64,000 bases of DNA from JAKAGZ01 sp963748105 (GTDB lineage Bacteria; Bacteroidota; Ignavibacteria; Ignavibacteriales; Ignavibacteriaceae): the NCBI GenBank assembly GCA_963748105.1, contig CAVVHP010000004.1, positions 62,001-126,000 on the forward strand, read 5' to 3'. The notes beneath the pieces are model-generated. The model did no database searches and was not told the DNA's origin. It saw only the letters and a program-made list of their open reading frames with translations. Numbering within the stretch: the stretch's first letter is position 1; every line of letters starts with the position of its first letter. The position numbers were made by a program, and so were the translations under genes. Positions 44,559 to 55,400 of this stretch are shown here, in pieces.

Positions 44559-47495
44559 TTAATTTTTAGTAGTATCCTTTGCCTCAACCAGTTGCTGGTA
44601 TTTTTCAACATTTGCTTTCACTTCCGGGTCACCCGGATACATTGCCTGGATTTCCCTCCAGATATTAAGCAGTTGTCTATTATTACCCTCGTTTTCATAA
44701 ATATCCAGTAAGGTTCTATAAGGTGAAAGATCTGATGGATTATCCTTTAATGCCTGTCTTGCTTCTTTTTCAACTTCAGCGGATATCTTTTTATATTTAT
44801 CTTTCTGGCCGAGGTCCCAATATAATCCGCCGATTTCGTTATAAAGTCTGAAATCCATTCTAATTAAACTTTTGGGTATTTTTGCTGACATTGTATCCAG
44901 CACAGCAATTGCTTTACTGTTTTCGTGGGCGCTTTTATAGTAAAGAGCCAATCTTAAAAATGCTGTTCTGTAATTTTGAAGCATTCTTTGGTGATTATCA
45001 TCAAAGAAAATATTGGGATTATTCAGTCCGCGGAATTTAAATCCCCGTTTAAAGTCTTTGCTGAAACTATGATTTTCATGCATAACTTCCTGTCGTAAAG
45101 CCGGTTCATTTATAAATTCGGTATTTTGATTTGCCTGCTCAGGAACAAGCCTGAATGCCATACCTTCAATTTTTAAATATTGATCAAGCCCGAGTCTGGC
45201 ATCCTGCGAACAGGTAGTTGCAAAGTATATGGGCCTTTTCCAGTTGTTGTCCTGTATTATTCTCAGTACTGCAATATCCTGTACTCTAATTGCTTTAACA
45301 TTTCCTACAGTTAACGTGTTGTTCATTCTGAAAGTTAAAGATCCTTTTTTAATAATAGAAGAATCCTGGATAAACATTCGATCAGTTTTTATTCCCTTCG
45401 GAACAGGAAGTGTAATATCCCGTGGTTCCCATTGAACAGGAGTAATCTGGTCAATCTGCGCATCCGAAAGTTTTAGATCAATAGTACCAACATGATAAGG
45501 ATCATTGTTCTTTAATTCTTTTATATACCACGGTGTATTTACAAGGCTGAGGCAAACAATTTTAACATCTCTTCTTACGCCCTCAACGTCCTGCAGGTAC
45601 CAGAGCGGGAAAGTATCATTGTCTCCGTTTGTAAAAAGTATTGCATTTGGTGCGCAGCTTTGCAACAGGTTATATGAATAATCCCAGGGTACCCAATTAT
45701 TTGATCTGTCATTCATAAAATAATTTGCCCGCAACATATTTACCGGGATGGTAACAAATCCAAACAATATAAGTCCGAAGACAAGCATCTTCTGTTTAGA
45801 AAGGTCACTGAATTTTTCTATTATCAAATCAATAATTCCGCGGAAGCCGAGTGCTATCCATAATGAAAATATCATGTACGCACCAACGTAAAAATAATCT
45901 CTTTCCCTTGGCTGGGGTTGCTGCTGATTTTGATAGAACGCGGTAAGGTATCCCATAAAAATGAAAAGGATAAAAAATATCGACGCAAGCTTCCAGTCCT
46001 TTTTGAAATTGAAATAAAGTCCAAGCAATCCAAACAGGAACGGCAGAGCAAAAAGTGAATGCGATGTATCGCCCGCAAAGTGCAGGTTGAATACTCTGCC
46101 GAAAATATTTCCAATTCCGTTAAAAGGAGCTATATTCGGACCCGCATCCTGTACAGTGCTTTCTCTTCCTGCAAAATTCCAGAGTATGTATCTTGTCATC
46201 ATATGATTCATCTGGTATCGCCACCAGAAATCCAGATCACTTGAATAATTAGTGAAAACTCCTTGTTGATAAGACTCTGTAGTAAATCTTCTCTGGAAAA
46301 TCGGGAAATCACCGTACTGCTCTCTGTCCAGATAAGTAATGAGAGTTGAAATATCTTTTGGATCATTTTCATTCATAGGCGGATTCATGTTTGCGCGGAT
46401 AATAATCATGGCATACGTGGAGAAACCAATAAGAATAAAAACGATTGACATAAAAATAAGGTGCAGAGTCTGCTTTTTTGTCTTGATAAAATGATGAACC
46501 AGGTATATTAGTCCGCCAAAGATGCCTAGGAAAACCGCCAGTGCTGTGAACAAACTGTTTCCGGAAATCGAAGAAATAATTGAAGGAAGAATTTTTACAA
46601 TTCCCGGATAAGTAATGAACAGTGCAAGGCCGCCAACCAGAATCGGAAGATAAAATGAATTCTTGGTGAAAATCTTTTTCCAGAAAGCCCCGATATAGAG
46701 TGCACTGAGCGCAGCAATTATCATTTTAAATTTACTATCGAATGCATGATATTGATCGGGTGTAGGTGCGTTCTTGCCGGTATTTGCTCCCCATAAAACA
46801 AACGCAACAACTAATACAAGCGCCACATTACCAATAAAAATAATTGAAGTCTTTTTCAGAGTTTCATCGTCATTTACATATTTTCGAATAATTATCATCA
46901 TACCTACGGCTACAATTGCCAGCACACTCATAAGATGAACAGCTGTTGATAATCCGATCAGGTAAGCTATCATAAAAATATATTTTTCATTGTCGCGGTT
47001 ATCCGCTTTTTCACTCCATAACATCATCAAGTAAACAATTGCGGAAAAAAGTAACAGACTTAAACCAAAAACAATTCCTTCCGATCCGTTAAACCAGAAT
47101 GTATCACTGAAAGAAAAAGCTAATGCTCCAATTGCTGCGGATAAATAAGTGCCTAATGCATCAACTATACTTTTAGGATTTTTGCCTCTGTAGTTTTCAA
47201 TAACTTTTATTGCTATCAGGTAAAGGAACAAAACAGAAAAGGCGCTCGATAACACAGAAACGGTATTTATTCTATGGCCGATATTTTCAAAAATCGGGAT
47301 CATCGAGAAAATTCTGTTCATTAATAAAAAGAAAGGCGTTCCGGGCGGATGAGGAACCTGGAGCGCATACCCGGCGGCTGTAAACTCACCAACGTCCCAG
47401 AAAGAAACCGAGGGCTGAGCCGTCATAAATAAGACTGTCGCCGAAATTAAGAAAACAACTGCACCGATAATTCTATAAAGTTTTTTGTTGTCCAT
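44559..47495 (-). CDS. DUF2723 membrane protein with TPR tail (paralogue 2)
   Basis: A 978-residue paralogue of the next gene downstream, same length and topology. The signature reads VSFWDVGEFTAAGYALQVPHPPGTPFFLLMNR. YFYVGAYMIFSLWIALGFRGI, TNGDNDTFPLWYLQDVEGVRRDVKIVCLSL and NNDPYHVGTIDLKLSD are nearly identical to the other copy. C-terminal TPR-like region ends EKYQQLVEAKDTTKN. The 209-bp gap between copies contains a palindromic repeat. I estimate about 60% identity from shared blocks. Complete and free of frameshifts. Confidence 0.85.
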   Translation of the reverse strand: MDNKKLYRIIGAVVFLISATVLFMTAQPSVSFWDVGEFTAAGYALQVPHPPGTPFFLLMNRIFSMIPIFENIGHRINTVSVLSSAFSVLFLYLIAIKVIENYRGKNPKSIVDALGTYLSAAIGALAFSFSDTFWFNGSEGIVFGLSLLLFSAIVYLMMLWSEKADNRDNEKYIFMIAYLIGLSTAVHLMSVLAIVAVGMMIIIRKYVNDDETLKKTSIIFIGNVALVLVVAFVLWGANTGKNAPTPDQYHAFDSKFKMIIAALSALYIGAFWKKIFTKNSFYLPILVGGLALFITYPGIVKILPSIISSISGNSLFTALAVFLGIFGGLIYLVHHFIKTKKQTLHLIFMSIVFILIGFSTYAMIIIRANMNPPMNENDPKDISTLITYLDREQYGDFPIFQRRFTTESYQQGVFTNYSSDLDFWWRYQMNHMMTRYILWNFAGRESTVQDAGPNIAPFNGIGNIFGRVFNLHFAGDTSHSLFALPFLFGLLGLYFNFKKDWKLASIFFILFIFMGYLTAFYQNQQQPQPRERDYFYVGAYMIFSLWIALGFRGIIDLIIEKFSDLSKQKMLVFGLILFGFVTIPVNMLRANYFMNDRSNNWVPWDYSYNLLQSCAPNAILFTNGDNDTFPLWYLQDVEGVRRDVKIVCLSLVNTPWYIKELKNNDPYHVGTIDLKLSDAQIDQITPVQWEPRDITLPVPKGIKTDRMFIQDSSIIKKGSLTFRMNNTLTVGNVKAIRVQDIAVLRIIQDNNWKRPIYFATTCSQDARLGLDQYLKIEGMAFRLVPEQANQNTEFINEPALRQEVMHENHSFSKDFKRGFKFRGLNNPNIFFDDNHQRMLQNYRTAFLRLALYYKSAHENSKAIAVLDTMSAKIPKSLIRMDFRLYNEIGGLYWDLGQKDKYKKISAEVEKEARQALKDNPSDLSPYRTLLDIYENEGNNRQLLNIWREIQAMYPGDPEVKANVEKYQQLVEAKDTTKN

Positions 47496-47589
47496 TATTA
47501 ATCCTGAAATAACAATAAATAAATATTTTTGAAAAATTAATTTTTAAATATCACCCGGAAAGCGTTCGAATAGCATTTCTGATAAACTA

Positions 47590-47814
47590 TCATTCGTCTT
47601 TCTTTTTAAAAAATGAATCATACTTAGATCTGTCAACCGGCTTATTGTATTTATCGTGAACCTCTTTCAACCTCTTCATTGAGATAGTATCAAACTCTTC
47701 TTCATCTTTATGACGTTTTAGAAACATTTTGAACTCACCCAATTCTTTGGGGTTCAATTTACGTTCATTGTTTTTAAGATATTCTATATACTTCTTTTGA
47801 TCGCGGTAAGACAT
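47590..47814 (-). CDS. small charged hypothetical protein
   Basis: A 74-residue basic protein: MSYRDQKKYIEYLKNNERKLNPKELGEFKMFLKRHKDEEEFDTIS, rich in Lys and Glu, helical. I do not recognise it. It lies just upstream of the DUF2723 gene on the same strand and may belong to that transcription unit. The start is at ATG 47814. Confidence 0.45.
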   Translation of the reverse strand: MSYRDQKKYIEYLKNNERKLNPKELGEFKMFLKRHKDEEEFDTISMKRLKEVHDKYNKPVDRSKYDSFFKKKDE

Positions 47815-48042
47815 ATAAATGTAACTTTCTTTTAATTACAGAATCTGGTTATATTTAATGTAATCTTTAATTCTGCGAATACGGGGAAATAGCACAAATT
47901 CATGATTCAACAAGAATTAAAATAACTAAACCCGAACCAATTATAAAGATTAAAGACCGCTTTGTTCCTGTAAAAACAATATTAATAGAACATTTAGTTT
48001 GACGTTTTTGTTCAAAGTTTGTTCATTTTTAAGAGATTTAAT

Positions 48043-48684
48043 ATGAAATTTGAAGAAACACAGCCAATGGTCTCAATAATTTTAACAGTCTATAACCGCC
48101 AGGATTATTTGAACAGGTGTATTGGATCAATACTGAACCAGACCTATAAAAACTGGGAATTGATAGCTATTGATGACGGGAGTAAGGACGAAACACTTCT
48201 TATACTGAACAAGTATGCCGCAAAGTTTCAAAACATAAAAGTAATAAAACAGAAAAATCAAAAGCCGCCGTTGAGCAGAAATAATGGAATAAGTAAAACT
48301 TCGGGTAAATATCTGACATTTATAGACAGCGATGATGAGTATGAAAAAGATCACATTCAAAAACGTGTTGAGTTTATGGAGCTTAATAATACAGTGGATC
48401 TAATCCATGGTGGAATAAAAATTATTGGGAATGAATTTGTTCGTGATAAGGACAATCCGGAAAAACTTATTCATTTATCCGATTGCTCTATCTGTGGAAC
48501 TTTTTTCGGTAAAAGAAAGGTTTTTACAGAACTTAACGGTTTCAGGAATATTCCTTATAGTGAAGATTCTGATTTTCTTGAGCGCGCTGATAAGAAATTT
48601 ACCGTTAGGAAAGTTTTTTTTGAAACATATATCTATCACCGGGATATAACCGACAGCATCACACATAATTATGAACCAGAATAA
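48043..48684 (+). CDS. glycosyltransferase family 2
   Basis: A 213-residue GT-A enzyme. VSIILTVYNRQDYLNRCIGSILNQTYKNWELIAIDDGSKDET at about 10-50 is the nucleotide-sugar opening, and KYLTFIDSDDEYEKDHI has the DxD metal motif. GTFFGKRKVFTELNGFRNIPYSEDSDFLERADK marks the acceptor side. ATG 48043 fits the family start; the frame is open from 48019. Transfers a hexose to a glycan or lipid acceptor. Its end overlaps the pseudouridine synthase start by 14 bp. Confidence 0.9.
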   Translation: MKFEETQPMVSIILTVYNRQDYLNRCIGSILNQTYKNWELIAIDDGSKDETLLILNKYAAKFQNIKVIKQKNQKPPLSRNNGISKTSGKYLTFIDSDDEYEKDHIQKRVEFMELNNTVDLIHGGIKIIGNEFVRDKDNPEKLIHLSDCSICGTFFGKRKVFTELNGFRNIPYSEDSDFLERADKKFTVRKVFFETYIYHRDITDSITHNYEPE

Positions 48685-49249
48685 TTTTAAGTATTACCTT
48701 CTCAACAAACCATACGGCGTACTTTCCCAGTTCACTGATAAAGAGGGAAGAAAGACTCTCGGAGATGTTTTCAAATTCCCAAAAGGAGTTTATACAGTCG
48801 GCAGGCTTGATATGGACAGCGAAGGACTCCTTCTATTAACCGATGATAAATCACTTACCGATCACTTGTTGAATCCGGAAAACAAGAATGAAAAAGAATA
48901 TTATGTGCTAGTTGAAGGAACTCCTACGAAAGAAGATTTACAGAAATTAGAGAGAGGAGTAGTAATTCAGGGCAAAAAAACGCTTCAGGCAAAAGTAAAA
49001 TTAATTGATAAACCCGGCTTCTCCGGAAGAGTTCCACCAGTGAATTGTAAAAAAAACACTTCATGTAACTGGTTGAGTATAGTTATTACAGAAGGAAGAT
49101 TCAGGCAGGTAAGAAAGATGACTGCGGCTATAGGTCGCCCGGCTTTAAGATTGGTGAGAGTGAGGATGAAAAATTTATTATTAAGCGATTTGAAACCCGG
49201 GGAAGCAAGAGAGCTTACAGAAAAAGAAATTGAAGATTTAAAGAGATAA
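48671..49249 (+). CDS. 23S rRNA pseudouridine synthase, RluE/RsuA family
   Basis: A 192-residue enzyme. KYYLLNKPYGVLSQFTDKEGRKTL and the catalytic GRLDMDSEGLLLLTDD (Asp of the GRLD motif) define the RsuA/RluB/E/F family; FRQVRKMTAAIGRPALRLVRVRM is the conserved C-terminal block. Without an S4 domain and at this length it is closest to RluE, which modifies U2457 of 23S rRNA. Translationally linked to the GT2 gene by overlap. Confidence 0.9.
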   Translation: MNQNNFKYYLLNKPYGVLSQFTDKEGRKTLGDVFKFPKGVYTVGRLDMDSEGLLLLTDDKSLTDHLLNPENKNEKEYYVLVEGTPTKEDLQKLERGVVIQGKKTLQAKVKLIDKPGFSGRVPPVNCKKNTSCNWLSIVITEGRFRQVRKMTAAIGRPALRLVRVRMKNLLLSDLKPGEARELTEKEIEDLKR

Positions 49250-49251
49250 AT

Positions 49252-49274
49252 CTGCCACGGTACGACCGTGGCAG
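49252..49274. terminator. hairpin terminator between rluE-like gene and mscL
   Basis: Perfect 10-bp arms ctgccacggt and accgtggcag with a 3-nt loop, just after the stop at 49249. The T-rich run (acatttttaatt) is weak, but the position between convergent genes supports a terminator. Confidence 0.75.
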
Positions 49275-49302
49275 GTCTACATTTTTAATTACCGGATGAA
49301 GT

Positions 49303-49758
49303 CTATTTTATTTCGGATGTACAGGCAGGGCACTTTGTTGCCTGAACCGAAATTACTGTAAAGCAAAAAGGACAGCTTTTTGTTGTCGGTGCAGCCGGGG
49401 GAATTTCTTCTTCTTTTCTTTTCATTTTGTTTATTGATTTCACAACCATAAATACGGAGAATGCTACAATCAGGAAACTAACAACTGAATTGATAAAAAC
49501 GCCGTAATTGAGCGTAACTGCCCCTGCTGCCTGCGCGTCGGCAAAAGTAGCATACGGGCCCGCAACCTTTGCGCCACCCTTTAACAGAATATATAATGAA
49601 GAAAAATCAACGTTGCCCAGAAGGAGCCCTATGGGTGGCATAATTACATCTGCAACAAGTGATTTTACTATTGTACCGAACGCCGCGCCTATAATTATTC
49701 CTATTGCCATATCAAGCACATTGCCTTTCATGGCGAATTCTTTGAATTCTTTTAGCAT
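49303..49758 (-). CDS. mscL: large-conductance mechanosensitive channel with zinc-ribbon tail
   Basis: A 151-residue protein. The MscL core is clear: MLKEFKEFAMKGNVLDMAIGIIIGAAFGTIVKSLVADVIMPPIGLL (TM1) and YGVFINSVVSFLIVAFSVFMVVKSINKMKRK (TM2). It releases osmolytes on hypo-osmotic shock. The C-terminus, after a short linker, adds SCPFCFTVISVQATKCPACTSEIK, a CxxC...CxxC zinc-ribbon not found in the E. coli protein. The tail is known in some bacterial MscL proteins but its role is not. Confidence 0.93.
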   Translation of the reverse strand: MLKEFKEFAMKGNVLDMAIGIIIGAAFGTIVKSLVADVIMPPIGLLLGNVDFSSLYILLKGGAKVAGPYATFADAQAAGAVTLNYGVFINSVVSFLIVAFSVFMVVKSINKMKRKEEEIPPAAPTTKSCPFCFTVISVQATKCPACTSEIK

Positions 49759-50009
49759 GTACCCTCCAGTTAATTAAAAGGATTGTGGAAACAATATAAC
49801 AAGTGGAAAGTTAATTTCTAAGAAAAATATTTGCTTTAAAGTGGAATTTTAAAAAGGGGCTACTAATCCAATAATGTCGCTTCGATTGAGCCTCATAGAA
49901 AAATATGATATTAAAAGATGTCTCTCCCGGCAAGTCGGGATCCAAATGACAAAATAAAATTTTCTTGTCAACTGGCGTTAGCTTCATCTCAGTAAAAAAT
50001 TATTAATCG

Positions 50010-52364
50010 CTAATAATAAGTTATCTTTGTTTGAATGGTTGTCTTTCTTCCCAGGTCATCAAGGCAGGTGATTTTTATCCTGCCGTCATTTGGTTTAAAG
50101 AATATTTTTCTTCCCGGTTTAGTCTTCGAATAAAACTTATCATTTATATACCAGTACTGCGTTTGAATAGACGGGTCTGATGCCGCGAGAAGCATTACCT
50201 GTTCTCTGGATTTCTTTTCTATAAAATATTCGTAGTCTGCCGATGGTGATAAAATTTTAGGTCCATCACCGGAAAATCTTGCCGTGCAGTACGGGTTATG
50301 CGGCGGCGGCCTTTTAAATGGAATTTTATTTTTCAGGAACCATAAGGTTAATTCGGGGTCATAATCAGGGTAGGCAATTTTTTTGTAACCTGTTCGCGGG
50401 AGGCACTCAGTGCAATATTGAATTTTCTCGTTAGTACTGACATAATAGTTTTTATAAAGGTCACAAATATTATTTGGTGAAACCTTGTCAATATAATAAT
50501 CAGCGATTAATGATTTACATTTATCCGAAGGGATCAAACCTGTTTCGCTGCATACTTCTCTTTGAAAAACGCTACCGGGCTTATCGAACCACAGTTTCTT
50601 TGGTTTGTAATCGATAGAATTAAAAAGATCGAATAGCAATGGAACAGCCATTTCTGCGCCGGAAAGTTCTGGAGCGCCTTTTCCATCAAAATTTCCCATC
50701 CACACACCTATTGTATAATCCGGATTGTAGCCAATCGCCCACGCATCTCTCTTTCCGTAAGACGTTCCTGTCTTCCAGGCTATTTTAGGAAGGTTGGTCG
50801 CGGATAGAAATTCTGCAGGGTAATCAGGACGAACATTCGAAGAGAGAATATTATCCGTTAAATAAGCTGCACCGGGAGAAAATATTTTTGTTCCGTTTCG
50901 TTTCTTTTGGGCTTCACTTTGCAGATAATTCAGTTTATAAAATTTCCCTTTGTTCGCAAATGTTGAATAAAATGTAGTAAGCTGTTCCAGCCTTACCCCG
51001 CATCCGCCTAGAATTATTGATAAACCCAGATGTCTCTTCTGGTCTGAAATATCTGTAAATCCTCCTTTTTCAAGCACGGGAATAAATTTGTCGAACCCGA
51101 CCTTGTTCAATAATCTTACTGCGGGAACATTCAATGAATTAATTAAAGCAAATCTTGCAGAAACTTCATCATGGTATTTTAAGTCGTAATTTTCAGGCTC
51201 ATAGCCGTTGATATCTGTTGGTAGATCGAGTAGTTTCATCTCCGGTGTGAGCAGCCCCCAATCGAACGCCAGCGTGTATAAAATTGGTTTTAGCGTTGAA
51301 CCAGGTGAACGAACAGCATTAACACCGTTTACCTGTCCGGAAGCAAAAACATCATTAAAATCTGCCGAGCCGCAATAACCGACAACAGAATGAGTTTTGT
51401 TATCTATTATAAGTACAGCGCCGTTTGAAACCTGTTTTGATCTTACCCGTTTTACATAATTGAATAATAATGTTTCGGCAGTTCGCTGAACATTTGGGTC
51501 AAGAGTAGTTTTTATTTCATCACCTGGATAATTCTGTGCAACATATAAACTAAAGTGTGGTGCCTTGTTTTTCACCGGGTATCTTTCTGTTACTATTGGT
51601 TCGCTCAGTGCGTCTTTAAGGTCGGAAGCCTTAAATACTATATCATCCATAAAATTTCTTATCCATTTATTTCTCATCAAATATGCAAGAGAATCATTTC
51701 TGTCGGTTCGCAAATCATTCGGATCATTGGGAATTACTGCCATTAATATTGCCTGAGCAAGACTGAGTTTATCCGGCGGCCGGTTGAAAAAAATATAAGA
51801 AGCCGCTTTCACTCCTTCTACGTTTCCTCCGTAAGGAAGCATCGACAAATACATTTCAAAAATTTCTTTTTTACTGTAATGAAGTTCTAGTTGAAGTGCG
51901 CGGAATATTTCCTCTATCTTTTTTGTGTAAGTCCTTTCCCCCGGCTCAAGCATTCGTGCAAGCTGCATTGTAATTGTGGATGCACCTGAGACACGATGAC
52001 CTGTTAATAAATTTTGGAAAAAAGCTCTTGCAATTGCAATCGGATTCACACCCGGGTGCCAGTAAAACCAGCGGTCTTCTTTCTCTAAAATTGATTTTAT
52101 AAGCTCGGGTGAAACTTCATCAAGGTGAACGGGCATTCTCCATTTATCATTTTTAGATAGATAGGTGCTAAGAAGTGTTCCGTCTTTAGCATAAATTATT
52201 TTTGAATATGGATTTTGCCGGGGGAGTGGAAATACTTTATCGAGTGTAAAAACTACGGCCCCGAAAATAAAAACCGATATTACCAGCTTCGATTTCAGGT
52301 ATGGGAAAGCTTTTTTTGCCAGCAATTTTATATCTGCGTTCGGCTTTGAAAAATTCATCTGCAC
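50010..52364 (-). CDS. pbpC: penicillin-binding protein 1C
   Basis: A 784-residue protein with one N-terminal membrane helix (LVISVFIFGAVVFTL), a transglycosylase domain (LEKEDRWFYWHPGVNPIAIARAFFQNLLTGHRVSGASTITMQLARML), a transpeptidase domain with SPGSTLKP (nucleophile Ser), SLN and KTGTS motifs, and a C-terminal BiPBP_C domain (SPSADYEYFIEKKSREQVMLLAA). It polymerises and cross-links peptidoglycan. The neighbour upstream on the same strand is the alpha-2-macroglobulin gene, the same pair as yfhM-pbpC in E. coli. Confidence 0.93.
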   Translation of the reverse strand: MQMNFSKPNADIKLLAKKAFPYLKSKLVISVFIFGAVVFTLDKVFPLPRQNPYSKIIYAKDGTLLSTYLSKNDKWRMPVHLDEVSPELIKSILEKEDRWFYWHPGVNPIAIARAFFQNLLTGHRVSGASTITMQLARMLEPGERTYTKKIEEIFRALQLELHYSKKEIFEMYLSMLPYGGNVEGVKAASYIFFNRPPDKLSLAQAILMAVIPNDPNDLRTDRNDSLAYLMRNKWIRNFMDDIVFKASDLKDALSEPIVTERYPVKNKAPHFSLYVAQNYPGDEIKTTLDPNVQRTAETLLFNYVKRVRSKQVSNGAVLIIDNKTHSVVGYCGSADFNDVFASGQVNGVNAVRSPGSTLKPILYTLAFDWGLLTPEMKLLDLPTDINGYEPENYDLKYHDEVSARFALINSLNVPAVRLLNKVGFDKFIPVLEKGGFTDISDQKRHLGLSIILGGCGVRLEQLTTFYSTFANKGKFYKLNYLQSEAQKKRNGTKIFSPGAAYLTDNILSSNVRPDYPAEFLSATNLPKIAWKTGTSYGKRDAWAIGYNPDYTIGVWMGNFDGKGAPELSGAEMAVPLLFDLFNSIDYKPKKLWFDKPGSVFQREVCSETGLIPSDKCKSLIADYYIDKVSPNNICDLYKNYYVSTNEKIQYCTECLPRTGYKKIAYPDYDPELTLWFLKNKIPFKRPPPHNPYCTARFSGDGPKILSPSADYEYFIEKKSREQVMLLAASDPSIQTQYWYINDKFYSKTKPGRKIFFKPNDGRIKITCLDDLGRKTTIQTKITYY

Positions 52365-52403
52365 ATCGAAATAATAAACAGTAGTGCCCTGATTGAGCAG
52401 AAG

Positions 52404-52429
52404 GGATCTCGAAATAAATTCGGGATGAC
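52404..52429. repeat. 26-bp palindromic repeat, copy 3
   Basis: Arms atctcgaa and ttcgggat around ataaa; ends gatgac. Same family as 6791-6816 and 44471-44496. It lies between pbpC and the alpha-2-macroglobulin gene. Confidence 0.6.
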
Positions 52430-52485
52430 ATAGTGTAAATTCAGGACATTACCCAAAAATTCTTTTAAAAAATAAAAATTTACAT

Positions 52486-55400
52486 TCAATTTACCCTGAC
52501 AACTCCTGCGCCACTTAGCGAACTGATTTCAGGGTCATACATTGCTTCCGCTCCTACAACCGGCAGAACGAAAGTGCCTTTGTTAACAACGCGGATCAGA
52601 TAATAAAAAGTCTGCGTTGTAAGCCGTTTTGCACCGGTAAATAATATCATTCTGTCGTCTCTAACATCCATGTACTGAAGATTCATGGTGCCTTTGTATC
52701 TGTCGGATAGTTGTGATGTTTCCGCCAGTCTTGGATTGTCAATTTCAAATCCCGATGGCAGAAGATCTGTAATTACCACGTTGTCAGCGGATGATTCGCC
52801 ACCCTGCAATGTAATTTTGCAAATTACCATTTGTCCCTGTGTGAATGTATTGTTTGTAATTTCAGACCCGCTCCGGTAATCGAAATAACTTCTTCTTACA
52901 CTAATGTGAGAATCTTTTTCTTTTACCCCACTGTTTTTTACACCGCTGATATTCTGGAAGTAATAAACTTTTCCTTTACCACTTCCTTTTAATGTAACAG
53001 ACTTTGCATTAACCGGCAGTGAAAATGTTTTATCTTTCCCGTTGAAAGTATCGAATTTTTTCCCGTCGGCAAACACATCAACTTTTACATCGCTATTTTC
53101 ACCAATCCTTGATGCCTTACCCAATGCGAGGAAGGCGAATGATCTGTCCTGAGTTGAATAAATGCGATCCATCATTCCTGCCAGGTGCCTGACAATAAAT
53201 GGTATCTGAGTGTTTGAAGGATCAACTTCGACTAGTACGTTCAGCATAATAGAATTTGCCCTTGCCTCAGAATCAAATGAGCCGCCGGATAATCTGTCAG
53301 TATTTTCAGGAGAATAATTTTTAGGAATTAATTCATAATATGAATTCCACTGATTCATTAATGCGTAAGCTCCTGCCAGAAGGTATTTACAGTCATCGGA
53401 AACAAGATGTGGTTTTGATTTATAATAATTCATTGTTGAAATATCGCCTTTACCCGCCGAGGCAAGTACATAAAGCGAGTACAGAATTTCCTTGTTTGCG
53501 ATCTTCTTTATTGTCCTTGAATTATTTTTATATGTCACATAATCAAATGTGCTTTTTGCACGGGCTTTGCTGCTGATATAATTCAGCAGTTTATTAAGCA
53601 TATTTTCATTTACATTAAATCCGGCTTTTTTTGCCTCAACTAGAAAATGCGCCGCGTAAACAGATCCCCACCAGTTTGAATAAGATCCGCCCGGCCAGTA
53701 ACTTAGAGATCCGTCCGGCAACTGCATCGATTCGAGTTTCCTAATTCCCTCATTAACAAAATATACTGGTGAGGTAGTTTTATAATATTCTGGTGCAACA
53801 AGCATAGCCAGATCTTCAAAATATAATTGCGGAAAAATCTTTGAAACAGTTTGTTCAACACATCCGTATGGATAGCCGACCAGGTACTTGAGAAATTTTG
53901 CGAATTTTAAAGCAGGGAATTTGCTGATTGTTAGAGATGAAGTTACTGTTCCGTCAAGATAATTTGAGGCAGTCGCAAGATTAATATCACTGCCATTTTC
54001 AACCACTCCCGCAGAACTTTCAGTGTAATATGGTGAAACCGGCCGGACACCAATATTAAATTCATCTTTTACTTTTGCTAATCCCGAAGTCTCAAGTGAA
54101 ATTTTCCCGGCCCCGGTTTCATTATCTGTAGTAATCACAAACTGAACCTTGTTTGTTGAGTTCGCATCCAGAGAAACGTTCTGGCTTGAAGAGGAACGAA
54201 CTTTTAGAGGACCATCAACTTTAATATTTACAGTAGCGTTGCCTTTTGAATTTGTAGTGTTGATAAGTGATACAGGCATTACGAGAGAATCCCCCGGCGC
54301 CAGGAATCTGGGTACCTGCGGTTCCATTATCAGATCTTCTGATACTTTCATTCTTGATTCCCCTGATCCGAACCTATCGTTTGTATAAGCAACTGCCATC
54401 AGGCGGACTTCTCCGTTGAACTGCGGAATATTTATTGGGACATTTACTTCGCCGTTTCCGTCAGTCTTTAATATTCCGCTCCAGAAGGCAAGCAGATTAA
54501 ATCGCTGACTACTTATAGGGTTAACGCGTTTTTGTAACTGGCTTGCAAGCATATCCCCGCCGGTGGATGATTTTATTGAGATAATTTCAGGCAGCAATAA
54601 TTTATAAAGATCAAAACTGCTTACATCTAATGCGCGTTTTGCGTACATAAATTCGTATGGAGTCGGGGTTAAATAATTTTTGATCTGTAAAATCCCTTCA
54701 TCTACGGCGGCCAGTGTTACATAAACATTTTTCTGCGGAATAGTTTTTACAGTAACTTCAATTTTCTTATTAGGTTTGATTTTAGATGGAGCAGAAATTG
54801 TTACTGGAAGACGGTTACTTTTCCTTTCAACTCCCATGGATGCAAAACCATGTGCAACAAGGAATGGCATTGACTGGTTTGCAGTGTGAGCGCGGAATAA
54901 GGTAGCGGTTACATAAACATTTGGAATATATTTTTCATCAAGATTGAGCTCAATCTGTGTGGATCTGTCTTTAACTTCTACATATTTGTAATCATAAACA
55001 CCGCCTCTTTCAATTGTTACTAGCATTTTACCGGCAAATGGAGTTGTGAACAGAACTTTCGCCTTTTCTCCGGGCTCGTACGATTTTTTATTAAATACAA
55101 TTTCAATTCTTCCTTCTTTATCAACTTCAAAGGAAGATGATGAAGAAGAATACCAGTTGTAAGCATAAAATTTAGCAACCTGGTAATAATCACTTCCTTT
55201 TCTTGATATTCTTAATTCATATTCACCATTTTTACTGACAGTAACCGGAATGTCCTTTTCTCCTCCGGAAAGAATCATCTCTTTTTTCCATTCAGTAATT
55301 TCTTTTTTCTCGGATGCATAAACATAACGGCCAGAATTATTTTTCTTTAAGACCGTTTGCCATTCAGTTCTTACAAGCTTAATGTCTGTTCTTAAATTTG

